Below are positions 34,475-43,976 of a stretch of 64,000 bases of DNA, piece after piece. Positions within the stretch are counted from its first letter, which is position 1, and every line of letters starts with the position of its first letter. The translations under genes and the position numbers were made by a program. The DNA comes from Bacillus infantis NRRL B-14911. Its GTDB lineage: Bacteria; Bacillota; Bacilli; Bacillales; Cytobacillaceae. The stretch lies in NCBI RefSeq assembly GCF_000473245.1, contig NC_022524.1, forward strand, positions 458,501 through 522,500. The letters are read 5' to 3'. Under the pieces are notes generated by a model. It made no database searches. It had not been told where the DNA came from and saw only the letters and a list, made by a program, of their open reading frames with translations.

Positions 34475-34503
34475 TTGATTTTTCTGCTTTAAAGCGTGAT
34501 AAT
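34475..34503 (+). promoter_or_regulatory. SigA-type promoter of aspartokinase
   Basis: TTGATT, 17 nt, GATAAT; start codon 48 nt further. No lysine riboswitch or T-box was seen between promoter and gene. Confidence 0.6.
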
Positions 34504-34550
34504 AAGAGTTAAATTTTAGCAGGGAAACTGCAGCTATGGGAGATGTGAAA

Positions 34551-35918
34551 ATGAAGGTTGTAAAGTTTGGCGGTTCTTCTCTTGCTTCCGGCCGTGCAGT
34601 CGAAAAGGTCTTTGAGATTGCAGCAGCCGATGAGAGCCGTAAGATCATTGTTGTATCAGCTCCGGGCAAGCGATTCCCGGAGGACGAGAAAGTGACAGAT
34701 ATGCTGATTGACTGCGGGATATATGCCCTCGAGAAAGAGGGGATGCCTCCGAAGCTGGAAAAAATCGTTGAACGGTACAGCCGGATAGCAGCGGAGCTGG
34801 GCCTTGATAATAAGGCAGAAGAAGTCAGGGGCAGGCTCCTCGATACAATGGCCTCCGGCAAAGAGCGGCCGGAATATTTCCTTGAAAAAGTAAAGGCATG
34901 CGGCGAGGATTTGAATGCGAGATTGATAGCGGAATATTTCTCTTCCAGGGGAATTGAAGCATCATATGTAAATCCGGGGGAGGCTGGGCTTTATGTGACG
35001 GATGAACCCGGCAATGCAAGGGCGCTTCCTGAAGCCTACATCAATTTAAAGTCATTGCGGGAACGCAAAGGCATCATTATTTTTCCCGGCTTTTTCGGCT
35101 ACAGCAAGCAGGGGGATGTGCTTACTTTTTCAAGGAGCGGTTCGGATATTACCGGATCCATATTGGCAAATGGCATTGAAGCGGAGCTTTATGAAAATTT
35201 CACCGATGTGGATGCTGTCTATTCAGTGAATCCCCACACGGTAAGTTCGCCGAAGGAAATCAGGGAACTCACATACAGGGAGATGCGGGAGCTGTCATAC
35301 GCAGGATTTTCTGTATTCCACGATGAAGCGCTGATACCTGCCTACAAGGCCGGCATTACCGTGAATGTGAAAAATACGAATAATCCGGAGGCGCCAGGCA
35401 CCAGGATTGTCGGTGAGAGGGACAATACAAATGGGCCGGTCATCGGAATTGCCAGTGATAAAGGATTCTGCAGCATCTATGTGAGCAAATATCTGATGAA
35501 CCGGGAAATCGGGTTCGGCCGCAGGATCCTGCAGATTCTTGAGGATTTCGGATTGTCCTATGAACACACTCCTTCGGGGATCGATGACCTTTCCATTATT
35601 CTCAGGCAGCACCAATTTGATCATGCTGCTGAGGAACAAATAGCGGCAAGGATCAAGGAAGAGCTGGAGGCAGACGAAGTGGTCATTGAGCATGATCTTG
35701 CCCTCATTATGGTTGTCGGCGAAGGGATGAGGCATAATGTAGGCACAATGGCCAGGGCTTCAAAGGCGCTGGCAGCAGCGAAGGTAAATATAGAGATGAT
35801 CAACCAGGGTTCATCAGAAGTGAGCATGATGTTCGGTGTAAAAGAAAATGATGAAAGTAGGGCTGTCAAAGCGCTTTATGAAGAGTTTTTTGAACCGGCC
35901 CGGACAGCTGTAAGATAG
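34551..35918 (+). CDS. Aspartate kinase (type III, YclM/ThrD-like)
   Basis: 455 residues from the ATG at 34551, with GGGAG eight nt upstream; an ATG five codons earlier lacks a site. It phosphorylates aspartate in the first step of lysine, threonine, methionine and diaminopimelate synthesis. The kinase domain starts KFGGSSLASG and includes FSRSGSDITGSILA and FTDVDAVYSVNP; two ACT domains follow (about 300-455) for feedback control. Length and monomeric one-subunit form match B. subtilis YclM (aspartokinase III, 454 residues) rather than DapG or LysC. Monocistronic. Confidence 0.94.
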   Translation: MKVVKFGGSSLASGRAVEKVFEIAAADESRKIIVVSAPGKRFPEDEKVTDMLIDCGIYALEKEGMPPKLEKIVERYSRIAAELGLDNKAEEVRGRLLDTMASGKERPEYFLEKVKACGEDLNARLIAEYFSSRGIEASYVNPGEAGLYVTDEPGNARALPEAYINLKSLRERKGIIIFPGFFGYSKQGDVLTFSRSGSDITGSILANGIEAELYENFTDVDAVYSVNPHTVSSPKEIRELTYREMRELSYAGFSVFHDEALIPAYKAGITVNVKNTNNPEAPGTRIVGERDNTNGPVIGIASDKGFCSIYVSKYLMNREIGFGRRILQILEDFGLSYEHTPSGIDDLSIILRQHQFDHAAEEQIAARIKEELEADEVVIEHDLALIMVVGEGMRHNVGTMARASKALAAAKVNIEMINQGSSEVSMMFGVKENDESRAVKALYEEFFEPARTAVR

Positions 35919-35926
35919 TTTAGGAA

Positions 35927-35955
35927 ACCTGATTGCATGGCAGTCAGGTATTTTT
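35927..35955 (+). terminator. Terminator of aspartokinase gene
   Basis: ACCTGATTGC and GCAGTCAGGT form a 10-bp stem (one G-U) around a 3-nt loop, followed by ATTTTTC. Confidence 0.85.
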
Positions 35956-35967
35956 CTGTGTTATTAT

Positions 35968-36000
35968 ATCGTTGTATACGATATAATCGTAAAAAACGAT
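35968..36000 (+). promoter_or_regulatory. Tandem operator of MarR-type regulator
   Basis: Two palindromes of identical form, ATCGT-N5-ACGAT (35968-35982 and 35986-36000), have centres 18 bp apart just before the ribosome site of the MarR gene. They are probably autoregulatory binding sites. Confidence 0.65.
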
Positions 36001-36019
36001 TTAAATTAGGAGGAATAAG

Positions 36020-36418
36020 ATGATTGATCAAATCAATGAATACTTTACCGATATTTATTTCCATCTACACCCTGAACTGCAAGAGCCCATTTCCCACCAA
36101 AGCGTACGCATCCTGCAAATGGTAGATAAAAGACAATCCGTCATGATCCGCGATATAGCTTCGCTGCTGTCTATTTCGCATAATACAGCTTCAGAGCATG
36201 TGAAAAAGCTGACAGCGGGCGGATGGCTTTATAAAGAGAGGGATGAAAAGGATCAGCGAAAGGTGTATTTGCACCTCACAGAATCAGGAATAACGGTTCT
36301 CAAAAAGAATACAGAACTGGACGGGGGAAAACTGAAGGCGGCACTCGAAAAATTGTCTGCGGAAGAAAGGCAGCAGATTTTCAACGCCTTTAAGCTGCTG
36401 AGTGAGGCATCCAAATAA
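36020..36418 (+). CDS. MarR-family transcriptional regulator
   Basis: 132 residues, TTAGGAGG upstream of the ATG at 36020. The winged helix-turn-helix (about 35-100) shows IRDIASLLSISHNTASEHVKKLTAGGWLYKERDEKDQRKVYLHLTE-type sequence, with the usual wing basic residues. It is directly followed by the DUF3147 gene with no gap, so the pair forms an operon. Two tandem palindromes in the leader are its likely operators, implying that it represses its own operon until a ligand is bound. Ligand unknown. Confidence 0.9.
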   Translation: MIDQINEYFTDIYFHLHPELQEPISHQSVRILQMVDKRQSVMIRDIASLLSISHNTASEHVKKLTAGGWLYKERDEKDQRKVYLHLTESGITVLKKNTELDGGKLKAALEKLSAEERQQIFNAFKLLSEASK

Positions 36419-36760
36419 ATGTATATGCTCATCAAAATATTTAGCTCTGCAGCAATCATTGGCATCATAACGGAATTGGCAAGGAGATTCCCGGTATATG
36501 GAGGCATGATTGCCGCCTTGCCGCTGGTCAGTCTGCTGAGCATCATCTGGCTGTCTGTACAGGGGGAATCTGCACAGAATGTCACCCGTTTCACCCTGGG
36601 TGTTCTGTCCGGACTCCCCGCCACGATCGTTATGCTGCTTGTCTTTTACACCGCCTTCAAACATGCAATCCAGCTGCCTTTGGCAATTATAATGGGAATC
36701 GCAGCATGGGGAATTTTCCTGCTCATTCAAAATTATTTCATGCAATCATTTATTAGATGA
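36419..36760 (+). CDS. DUF3147 integral membrane protein
   Basis: 113 residues, ATG directly after the TAA of the MarR gene. Four predicted membrane segments cover most of the chain; FPVYGGMIAALPLVSLLSIIW and TRFTLGVLSGLPATIVML fit DUF3147 small membrane proteins, which resemble half-size transport or efflux units. Its pairing with a MarR regulator suggests a role in resistance to an organic compound. This is inference from context. Confidence 0.82.
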   Translation: MYMLIKIFSSAAIIGIITELARRFPVYGGMIAALPLVSLLSIIWLSVQGESAQNVTRFTLGVLSGLPATIVMLLVFYTAFKHAIQLPLAIIMGIAAWGIFLLIQNYFMQSFIR

Positions 36761-36790
36761 AAAAGTGTCCCGTCTATCATACCAATAACA

Positions 36791-36828
36791 GGCGTAACTC
36801 CAAAGCAGGGTCACGCTTCTTTTTGTGA
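36791..36828 (+). terminator. Probable terminator after DUF3147 gene
   Basis: GGCGT-AC and GT-ACGCTT pair imperfectly over a 15-nt loop and are followed by CTTTTTG. The 266-bp gap up to 37027 shows nothing else that I can support. Confidence 0.4.
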
Positions 36829-37026
36829 AATAGTTTTATAGAAAAGTAACACATCCTTGAAAAGGTTTCGCAGCATGACTATTACCCGGAAGCGAAAACG
36901 GGAATGAAGAAAAATGAAAAAAGAGATCCAGAGAAACACGCGGAATGAAAAACAATCCATCGCTGTAGCAATCAGGTATAAATGCGTTTCATTCCAGCTA
37001 AAATGTTAAAAAGTGAGGTTACTATT

Positions 37027-37914
37027 ATGTTCACTCTTATGGTTGCAAAAATGCTGCGCCTCCTTCCTAATCAAGCAAAAAAGAACCCTTTGATTACCAG
37101 GCAGCCTGTAAAAATGAAAAAAGATGTGATAGTTGAAACTTCTGTTCAGCCTGCCGGCATTTCCTTATATTATCCGCTGGAATCAGAGCAGGAAAGCTTT
37201 CCTGTCTATATCAATTTCCATGGGGGAGCATTCATCATGAATGAAAAAGAGATGGATGATCCTTATTGCCGCTACCTGGCCAATCAGGCAAAATGTGTTG
37301 TTATAAATGTGGATTATGCAAAAGCACCGGAATACCCTTTTCCAAAACCGATTGAACAGGGCTATGAAGTGATTCAATGGTTAAAGAGAAACGCCGGTGA
37401 GTTAAATATCGATGAGGAGAAAATCATGGTTGGCGGACAAAGCTCAGGGGCAAATATAGCAGCAGCCCTCTGTCTCTATTTGGAGGAGAAAGGGGACAGT
37501 CAGCCGCTGCTCCAGGTGCTGTCCTGCCCGATGCTGGATTTTGCCACCCCGCATGCTGATAAGCCGGAACCGGACAAGTGGCGCGCCAGATATCCGCAAG
37601 CGGCCCATTTTTTAAATATGTGCTATGTACCTGGCAAAGAACAGGCGGAGCATCCCCACGCTTCCCCTGTCCGAGCAGAAGTGAGTGAGGGCTTAGCTTC
37701 AGCTCTTATCCTGATAGCGGAATACGATGCATTCAGGCCGGAAGCCGAATATTATGCTGAGAAATTAAAAGCAGCCGGGGTGAATGTTCAAGAGGAGCTG
37801 TTCAGGGACTGTAAGCATGCTTTCACCCATAATGGCCCAAAAGAAAGTGCCGAAGAGGCCTGGAGGATGGTTGCATCTGCAATCAAAGCTGCGGCTGAAT
37901 CGTATGGAAATTGA
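37027..37914 (+). CDS. Alpha/beta hydrolase, hormone-sensitive lipase family
   Basis: 295 residues from the ATG at 37027, after GTGAGGT; the frame stays open 15 codons upstream. It has the HSL-family oxyanion motif HGGAF in INFHGGAFIM, nucleophile Ser in GGQSSGANIA, acid Asp in IAEYDAFRPEAEYY and His in DCKHAFTHNG. Such enzymes are cytosolic esterases or lipases acting on short acyl esters or secondary metabolites. It lies 167 bp before the carotenoid operon in the same direction, but the SigB-like promoter between them suggests separate transcription. A link to carotenoid ester metabolism is speculative. Confidence 0.9.
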   Translation: MFTLMVAKMLRLLPNQAKKNPLITRQPVKMKKDVIVETSVQPAGISLYYPLESEQESFPVYINFHGGAFIMNEKEMDDPYCRYLANQAKCVVINVDYAKAPEYPFPKPIEQGYEVIQWLKRNAGELNIDEEKIMVGGQSSGANIAAALCLYLEEKGDSQPLLQVLSCPMLDFATPHADKPEPDKWRARYPQAAHFLNMCYVPGKEQAEHPHASPVRAEVSEGLASALILIAEYDAFRPEAEYYAEKLKAAGVNVQEELFRDCKHAFTHNGPKESAEEAWRMVASAIKAAAESYGN

Positions 37915-37952
37915 GGCACCACTTGTATAATGTGTCTTTTCAGCACATCCAA

Positions 37953-37978
37953 GTTTTTGCAGGTGGAAACAAGGGTAT
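37953..37978 (+). promoter_or_regulatory. SigB-like promoter of carotenoid operon
   Basis: GTTTTT, 14 nt, GGGTAT. The -10 is the perfect SigB consensus and the spacing equals that of the YflT-like gene promoter in this window. It lies about 100 nt before crtM. The staphyloxanthin operon of S. aureus is SigB-dependent, which supports this reading. Confidence 0.7.
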
Positions 37979-38080
37979 AAAATATTTTTAAGGCTGCAGA
38001 CCTCCGCGGCAGCAGATAAAAAGACAATTGATGGACTGTCATATTTCAATGATCTGTTAATAGATCCAAAGGAGATGAAT

Positions 38081-38977
38081 ATGGACACAGAGCAAAGGCA
38101 AGCGGACTTTGATTATTGTGAAAGAATCATAAAAAAACATTCCAAAAGCTTTTACTATGCTTTTTCACAGCTCCCGCGTGAAAAAGCAAATGCTGTTTAT
38201 GCCATCTATGCTTTTTGCCGGACCGCAGATGAGTGTGCAGATGGGAAACATTCATTTAAGAAAAAGGTTCAGCTGCTGAGGCAGCTAAAAAAGGAACTTG
38301 ATCTGTTTAATGATCATGCTGAATTGGATAAGCCGTTATGGCGCGCGCTCAGACAAGTGTTCAATACATACGAAATGGATATCAGCCCATTTTATGACCA
38401 GCTGGACGGGCAGTCCATGGATTTATCCTTTACCGCCCCGAACACAATGAATGAACTGGAAAAATACAGCTACTATGTAGCCGGGTCTGTTGGTTTAATG
38501 CTTTTGCCTGTCATCGCTTCAAAACCTTCGGCGGATCTGCATTCAATCGTGGTAAACCTTGGCGTAGCCATGCAGATTACCAATATTCTGCGTGATATTG
38601 GCGAAGATTACCATGAGAAAAACCGCATCTATCTGCCCGGAGAAGAATTAAGCCATTTTCAATATTCACAGGAAGATTTACATAAAGGCATCATCAATGA
38701 AAATTTCATCAGCTTATGGGAGAAGCTTGCTGCACGTGCTGAATCATTATATAACAATTTCTTGCTCAATATAGAGCTGCTGGATGAGGACAGCCGGATA
38801 CCGGTCTATTTGTCTGCTCACGTTTACAGGGGCATACTTGACGCTGTACGGAACAATGGATATCAATGTCTGACCAAACGGAACTATGTCACAAAAGAGA
38901 AAATGGCCCAAATCAATGCTGCTGTGAAAAGAGTCTTTGATTTGCGGGAAGGAGATGCATTAACAGTTGAAAAATAA
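38081..38977 (+). CDS. crtM: Dehydrosqualene synthase (CrtM)
   Basis: 298 residues from the ATG at 38081, six nt after AAAGGAG. It joins two farnesyl diphosphates head to head to give C30 4,4'-diapophytoene. The first Asp-rich motif reads TADECAD where S. aureus CrtM has DDSID, so the second Asp is Glu; the second motif [16 protein letters not shown] is intact, as is HSKSFYYAF for diphosphate binding. The C30 rather than C40 specificity is inferred from the neighbouring crtP, crtO, crtN and crtQ. It overlaps the next gene by 11 nt. Confidence 0.9.
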   Translation: MDTEQRQADFDYCERIIKKHSKSFYYAFSQLPREKANAVYAIYAFCRTADECADGKHSFKKKVQLLRQLKKELDLFNDHAELDKPLWRALRQVFNTYEMDISPFYDQLDGQSMDLSFTAPNTMNELEKYSYYVAGSVGLMLLPVIASKPSADLHSIVVNLGVAMQITNILRDIGEDYHEKNRIYLPGEELSHFQYSQEDLHKGIINENFISLWEKLAARAESLYNNFLLNIELLDEDSRIPVYLSAHVYRGILDAVRNNGYQCLTKRNYVTKEKMAQINAAVKRVFDLREGDALTVEK

Positions 38978-40463
38978 AACCGTACTAGTCATCGGAGGCG
39001 GGCTCGGAGGGCTGTCAGCTGCCATTTCACTTGCCCAGGCCGGATACGATGTCTCCTTATATGAGAAAAATGACCATATCGGAGGAAAGCTGAACCGGCT
39101 CGATCAGGATGGCTTTGGATTTGATCTTGGCCCATCCATCCTGACGATGCCGCAGATTTTTGAAAAATTGTTTGCTGCCAGCGGGAAATCCATGAAGGAC
39201 TATGTCCCGATTGAAAAGCTGGACCATCAATGGCGCTCCTTTTTTCCTGATGGAAATGTCATAGATTTGTATGAAGATCTGAAGGAAATGCAAGAGAAGA
39301 ACGCGTCCCTGAGTGAAAAGGACATGCAGGAATATCAAAATCTGCTCGATTATTCAAAACGGATTTATGATCTGACAGATAAAACCTACTTTCAGCATGG
39401 CGTTGATACAACGAGAGAAATCATGAAGCATACGGGTCTGTTCACTGCTTTGAGGAACTTTGATTTATTTTCTACTGTTCATGGAGCCATTGATAAGCGG
39501 ATCAGCAATGAACAATTCCGCGATATGCTTTCCTATTTTATCAAGTACGTAGGTTCGTCCCCTTATGATGCACCGGCGGTTTTGAATATGATGATCTATA
39601 TGCAGCATGACCAGGGGGTCTGGTATGTACCCGGCGGACTGCACAATCTGGCAGGCGGCCTGGTGAAGCTGGCTGAAGAAGTGGGTGTGAAGTTCCACCT
39701 CGGCAGGAAGATCGTCAAGCTTGAAAAAAAGAACGGCGAAATTACAGGAGCCGTTATGGAAGACGGAACCGTGCTGACAGCAGATTATTTTGTTTCCAAT
39801 ATGGAAGTCATACCGGTATATGAACGATTGCTGGAGGAAGACAGCTCTTATGTGAAAAAATTAAAAAAGAAATTCGAGCCCGCCAGTTCCGGCCTTGTAA
39901 TGCATTTGGGCGTAAAAAAGAGCTATCCGCAGCTGCGCCATCATAATTTCTTTTTTGCAGAAAACATGAAGCAGCAAATGCAATCGATCTTTCATAAGCA
40001 TGAACTGCCGGAAGACCCTGTCATTTATTTAGTCAACGTCAATAAAACAGATCCTTCGCAGGCACCTGACGGACATGAAAATATTAAAGTGCTGCCCCAT
40101 ATTCCCTATATCCGGGATCAGAAGCCTTTTACGCAGCAGGACTATGAACAATTCGCTGAGAAGGTCCTTATCAAACTGGAAAGAATGGGACTGCAAGGGC
40201 TGCGGGAAAATATTGTCACAAAGGATGTATGGACACCGGAGGATATCAGACGGATGTATGGCTCTGACCGTGGTGCCATCTATGGAACAGTCTCAGACCG
40301 CAAGAAAAATAAAGGATTCAAGCACCCGAAACAAAGTGAACGCTATAGTAATCTATATTTTGTCGGCGGAACCGTGAACCCGGGCGGGGGTATGCCTATG
40401 GTCACTTTAAGCGGGCAGCTTGTAGGCAAGAAAATTGTTCAGCGGGATTCTTCCCATGCCTGA
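38967..40463 (+). CDS. crtP: 4,4'-diaponeurosporene oxygenase (CrtP/CrtNb)
   Basis: 498 residues from the TTG at 38967, inside the end of crtM. The dinucleotide-binding motif [12 protein letters not shown] opens the protein. Internal sequences [39 protein letters not shown] and [14 protein letters not shown] match my recollection of S. aureus CrtP closely, and differ from those of CrtN, which matches the gene at 42394. CrtP oxidises a terminal methyl group of diaponeurosporene to the aldehyde or acid level with FAD. It overlaps aldH by 8 nt. Confidence 0.87.
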   Translation: MKNKTVLVIGGGLGGLSAAISLAQAGYDVSLYEKNDHIGGKLNRLDQDGFGFDLGPSILTMPQIFEKLFAASGKSMKDYVPIEKLDHQWRSFFPDGNVIDLYEDLKEMQEKNASLSEKDMQEYQNLLDYSKRIYDLTDKTYFQHGVDTTREIMKHTGLFTALRNFDLFSTVHGAIDKRISNEQFRDMLSYFIKYVGSSPYDAPAVLNMMIYMQHDQGVWYVPGGLHNLAGGLVKLAEEVGVKFHLGRKIVKLEKKNGEITGAVMEDGTVLTADYFVSNMEVIPVYERLLEEDSSYVKKLKKKFEPASSGLVMHLGVKKSYPQLRHHNFFFAENMKQQMQSIFHKHELPEDPVIYLVNVNKTDPSQAPDGHENIKVLPHIPYIRDQKPFTQQDYEQFAEKVLIKLERMGLQGLRENIVTKDVWTPEDIRRMYGSDRGAIYGTVSDRKKNKGFKHPKQSERYSNLYFVGGTVNPGGGMPMVTLSGQLVGKKIVQRDSSHA

Positions 40464-41853
40464 CAATGACAGCTATTCTCTGAAATCCTTGCCGGAGAGG
40501 CAGAGGGAGGATCTGTTTTCGGCGGGGAGCCCCTCTCTTGAAGCGCGCAAAAAACAGCTTTCAAAGCTGAAAACCATGATTGTGGACCATGAAGAGGCAT
40601 TTACCAGAGCCCTTCATGCAGATTTGGGGAAACCGGCATTCGAATCCTTTTCCTCTGAAATTGCCGTTTTATTGAATGAGATCGATCATATATGCAAGCA
40701 TATAGCAAAATGGAACCGGCAATCCCGGTCCCGCTATCTTAAAATGGGATATATAGAATCGATTAAAAGGAAGCGGCATCCCTATGGGAGTGTACTCATT
40801 ATCGGTTCGTGGAATTATCCGCTCCAGCTTTCCCTGATGCCTGCCATCGGCGCAATAGCCGCGGGGAACCGCTGCGTGATCAAGCCATCTGAACATGCAC
40901 CGGCAACAGCTGAACTGCTGAAAAAGATCATCAATGATGCATTTCCTCCCGAACAGCTGCTTGTTGTGACAGGAGATGCACAGACCGCGAGCCAGTTGAC
41001 TGCAGCCCCATTTGACCTGATTTTCTTTACAGGCAGCGGCCAGACAGGGAAGGCTGTGGCAGAGCAGGCAGCCAGGCAGCTCACTCCGGTGATACTCGAA
41101 CTCGGCGGGAAAAATCCGTGCATCATTGATGAAACAGGGTTTTCAAAAGAGGCCGTCAGGGAAATCGTCTGGGGTAAGTTCCTGAATGCGGGACAAACCT
41201 GTATCGCACCTGACACTCTTTTTGTCCATGAGTCCATTTATGAAAAAACGCTGAATGAAATTTCTGCAGCGGTTTCTGCTTTCTATGGCGAGCAGCCCAG
41301 GGAAAGCAGTGATTATGGACGGATCTGTACCGATGATCATTTTCAGAAGGTGATTGAATTTATCGGACAGGGTGATGTCCGGCATGGAGGGTCCTATGAT
41401 CGCTCCGACCGGTTCATTGCCCCGACCGTGCTGACGGATATAGAACCGGGAAGTCCGATCCTGCAGGAAGAAATATTTGGCCCTGTCCTTCCTGTCATTC
41501 CTTATACAGACATGAGAACATTATTATCCAGCGGCAGGATTCAGCGTGATGCACTTACAGGATATATTTTCAGCAAGAACAAGGACAACATCCAGCTGTT
41601 CAAGGAACATATGCGGTCATCAACCATCAGCGTCAATCAAGTGATCCACCATGCCGCAAGTCCGCATATCGCATTTGGCGGAGTAGGGACAAGCGGATAC
41701 GGAGCTTATCACGGCAAAGCGGGTTTTCTGGCTTTCAGTTATGAAAAAACAGAATACAAAACACATCATTACATCCATTTTCAAGGTAAATTCCCGCCAT
41801 ATTCTGATACCAATATGAAAGCTTTGAAAAAGTTAAGAAAATGGCTGCTTTAA
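40456..41853 (+). CDS. aldH: Aldehyde dehydrogenase for diaponeurosporenal (AldH)
   Basis: 465 residues from the ATG at 40456, inside the end of crtP; no strong ribosome site, so coupling is likely. It is a class 3-type aldehyde dehydrogenase: [13 protein letters not shown] and [12 protein letters not shown] bind the cofactor, and the catalytic Cys is in [11 protein letters not shown]. The basic hydrophobic C-terminus ([12 protein letters not shown]) could anchor it to the membrane, where its substrate lies. In S. aureus the corresponding AldH gene, needed to make the carotenoic acid, is far from the crt operon; here it is inside it. Confidence 0.88.
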   Translation: MPDNDSYSLKSLPERQREDLFSAGSPSLEARKKQLSKLKTMIVDHEEAFTRALHADLGKPAFESFSSEIAVLLNEIDHICKHIAKWNRQSRSRYLKMGYIESIKRKRHPYGSVLIIGSWNYPLQLSLMPAIGAIAAGNRCVIKPSEHAPATAELLKKIINDAFPPEQLLVVTGDAQTASQLTAAPFDLIFFTGSGQTGKAVAEQAARQLTPVILELGGKNPCIIDETGFSKEAVREIVWGKFLNAGQTCIAPDTLFVHESIYEKTLNEISAAVSAFYGEQPRESSDYGRICTDDHFQKVIEFIGQGDVRHGGSYDRSDRFIAPTVLTDIEPGSPILQEEIFGPVLPVIPYTDMRTLLSSGRIQRDALTGYIFSKNKDNIQLFKEHMRSSTISVNQVIHHAASPHIAFGGVGTSGYGAYHGKAGFLAFSYEKTEYKTHHYIHFQGKFPPYSDTNMKALKKLRKWLL

Positions 41854-41884
41854 TAGAAGCCTCATCATCATAAGGAGTTTTATC

Positions 41885-42361
41885 ATGATTGCTTCACTCC
41901 CGTTTCATTGGATCATGGTCATTGATGTACTTGCATGGACTTTCTTTCATCTATCCATCTCGGCCATTTGCCTGAAGCTGCCTTTATCCTGGTTTCTAAA
42001 AGACACTTTCTGGTTCCGGATTTTCTCCTGGGAAAAGTCAGGTGAGCTGTGGCAGGGTTTATTCCGGGTGAAAAAATGGAAAGGCTATCTGATAGATGGC
42101 ACGATTTTTCTCAAAAAAGGATACAGTAAGAAGGAGCTGCATGGCATCGGGCCGAGGGACTTGACTATCTTTGCCGCGGAAACAAAGCGCGCTGAATTGA
42201 CGCACTGGCTTTCCATCGTGCCTGCCCCGCTGTTCTTCTTGTGGAATCCGGCAGGGGCAGGCTGGGCAATGATACTGTATGCCCTTGGTTTCAATCTTCC
42301 CATTATCGTGGTTCAACGCTACAATCGGGGGCGCATGACTAGCATTGCTTCTAAAAGATGA
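41885..42361 (+). CDS. crtO: Glycosyl-diaponeurosporenoate acyltransferase (CrtO)
   Basis: 158 residues, AAGGAG before the ATG at 41885. Signature stretches ETKRAELTHWLSIVP (about 99-113) and PIIVVQRYNRGRM near the C-terminus match S. aureus CrtO (165 residues), which attaches a fatty acid to the glucose of glycosyl-diaponeurosporenoate in the last step of staphyloxanthin synthesis. Three to four membrane segments are predicted (about 8-30, 108-124, 126-142). Not related to the CrtO ketolase of cyanobacteria. Confidence 0.9.
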   Translation: MIASLPFHWIMVIDVLAWTFFHLSISAICLKLPLSWFLKDTFWFRIFSWEKSGELWQGLFRVKKWKGYLIDGTIFLKKGYSKKELHGIGPRDLTIFAAETKRAELTHWLSIVPAPLFFLWNPAGAGWAMILYALGFNLPIIVVQRYNRGRMTSIASKR

Positions 42362-42393
42362 AGCGGAATATTGTTTGGAAATGAGGGATTTAG

Positions 42394-43920
42394 ATGAGTA
42401 AGAAAGTGATTGTCATTGGCGCGGGTGTAGCCGGGCTTGCCACTGCTATAAGGCTGCAGCATGCAGGATACCAGGTGGAGATATACGAAAAAGGAGAGAC
42501 ACCCGGCGGCAAGATGAACCGGATTGAATTGGATGGCTATAAATTTGATCTGGGGCCAAGCATCGTCATGATGCCGGAATTATATCAGGAAATATTCGAA
42601 TTGTGCGGCCGCGATCCTGATGATTATATTCCTATGGAAAAGCTGGACCCGATTTACCGGGCTTATTTCAGTGATATTCCCGACCAGCCTTTTGATATCT
42701 CATCAGACCTTACCAAATTGACAAAGATGATTGAATCAATCAGCGAAGATGACACGGCAGGCTTTTTTCAGTATCTGCAGGAAATTTACAAGCGCTTTGT
42801 CATCGCGAAGCATCATATTCTTCAAAGGCCATTCCGCAAAAGGTCCGATTTTTATAACCTCCCGATGCTGAAGAAAGCCTTGAAACTGAAACCATATGAC
42901 ACTGCCGAAACGTTCATAGGAAAATACATTAAGAATGAACGGCTGAAACAGCTGATCAGTTTTCAGACATTGTACATAGGCATTTCCCCTCTTAAAAGCC
43001 CTTCTTTTTATACCATGATCCCCATGATTCAATTTTTGTATGGAGTATGGTTTATTAAAGGCGGTATGTATACGATGGCCCTGGCCATGGAGAGGCTCTT
43101 CGGGGAACTGGGGGGAACCATTCACTATGGCAGCGATGTGCAGGAAATATCCATTCAAAATGGAGAGGCAGATGGAATCATCGTGGATGGCCAAAAGGTT
43201 TCCTCAGATTATGTTGTCTGCAATGCCGATTTCCCGCATGCGATGAAGCACCTGGTGAAAGACAAGGCAGCCAAAGGGAAATATACCGATAAAAAAATCG
43301 ACAGCATGAAATACTCCTGCTCATGTTTTCTGTTATATCTCGGCATGGACCGCAAATATGAAGAAATCGACCATGTACATAATTTTATTTTCAACGAAAA
43401 TCTTAATAAGAATCTGGAGGACATTTTTTCCGGAAAGAAACTGGAGAATGCCTCCTTTTATGTATACATCGCTTCAAAAATGGATCCCTCCCTTGCACCT
43501 GAGGGCAAGGATGGATTATATATCCTCATGCCAGTCTCAGATAAATCTACAGCAGACTATGAATGGAACGAGGAAACCATTTCATATTACCGGGGCTATA
43601 TCTTGAGTGAATTGAAGAAAATCCGCGGCTTTGAAAATATAGAAAATGAGATTGTCACCGAAACGTATACAACACCACAGGACTTTGAGTCGAAGTTCAA
43701 TGCCTATAATGGTGCCACGTTTGGCTTGCAGCCCATTTTGAAGCAAAGCAACCACTATCGTCCGCAAAGCAAGGCCAGCACTTGTGAAAATCTGTACTTT
43801 ACAGGAAGCAGCACACATCCCGGCGCCGGTGTCCCGATCGTGCTGCTCTCCGCCAGAATCACCGCACAGGAACTGATTCAGGACGACACAGGCAATCTGT
43901 ATGATTACTCAGCAAAATAG
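42394..43920 (+). CDS. crtN: Dehydrosqualene desaturase (CrtN)
   Basis: 508 residues. FAD-binding start VIGAGVAGLATAIRLQHAGY. Internal matches to S. aureus CrtN are FDLGPSIVMMP, SDFYNLPMLKKALKLK, FQTLYIGISPLKSPSFYTMIP, FIKGGMYTMA, KYSCSCFLLYLG and THPGAGVPIVLLSA. It introduces three or four double bonds into diapophytoene to give diaponeurosporene or diapolycopene. The ATG at 42394 is 32 nt after the crtO stop with GGAAATGAGG upstream. In most operons crtN follows crtM directly; here crtP, aldH and crtO come between. Confidence 0.9.
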   Translation: MSKKVIVIGAGVAGLATAIRLQHAGYQVEIYEKGETPGGKMNRIELDGYKFDLGPSIVMMPELYQEIFELCGRDPDDYIPMEKLDPIYRAYFSDIPDQPFDISSDLTKLTKMIESISEDDTAGFFQYLQEIYKRFVIAKHHILQRPFRKRSDFYNLPMLKKALKLKPYDTAETFIGKYIKNERLKQLISFQTLYIGISPLKSPSFYTMIPMIQFLYGVWFIKGGMYTMALAMERLFGELGGTIHYGSDVQEISIQNGEADGIIVDGQKVSSDYVVCNADFPHAMKHLVKDKAAKGKYTDKKIDSMKYSCSCFLLYLGMDRKYEEIDHVHNFIFNENLNKNLEDIFSGKKLENASFYVYIASKMDPSLAPEGKDGLYILMPVSDKSTADYEWNEETISYYRGYILSELKKIRGFENIENEIVTETYTTPQDFESKFNAYNGATFGLQPILKQSNHYRPQSKASTCENLYFTGSSTHPGAGVPIVLLSARITAQELIQDDTGNLYDYSAK

Positions 43921-43976
43921 TGGCAGGCCGGGGATCATAAAAGCTGTGTGCCGGTACACAGGGGAAGGAGGCAGGC

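Noticed and set aside
34380-34550. Lysine riboswitch or T-box before aspartokinase
   Set aside because: The leader after the promoter is only about 40 nt; no space for either element.
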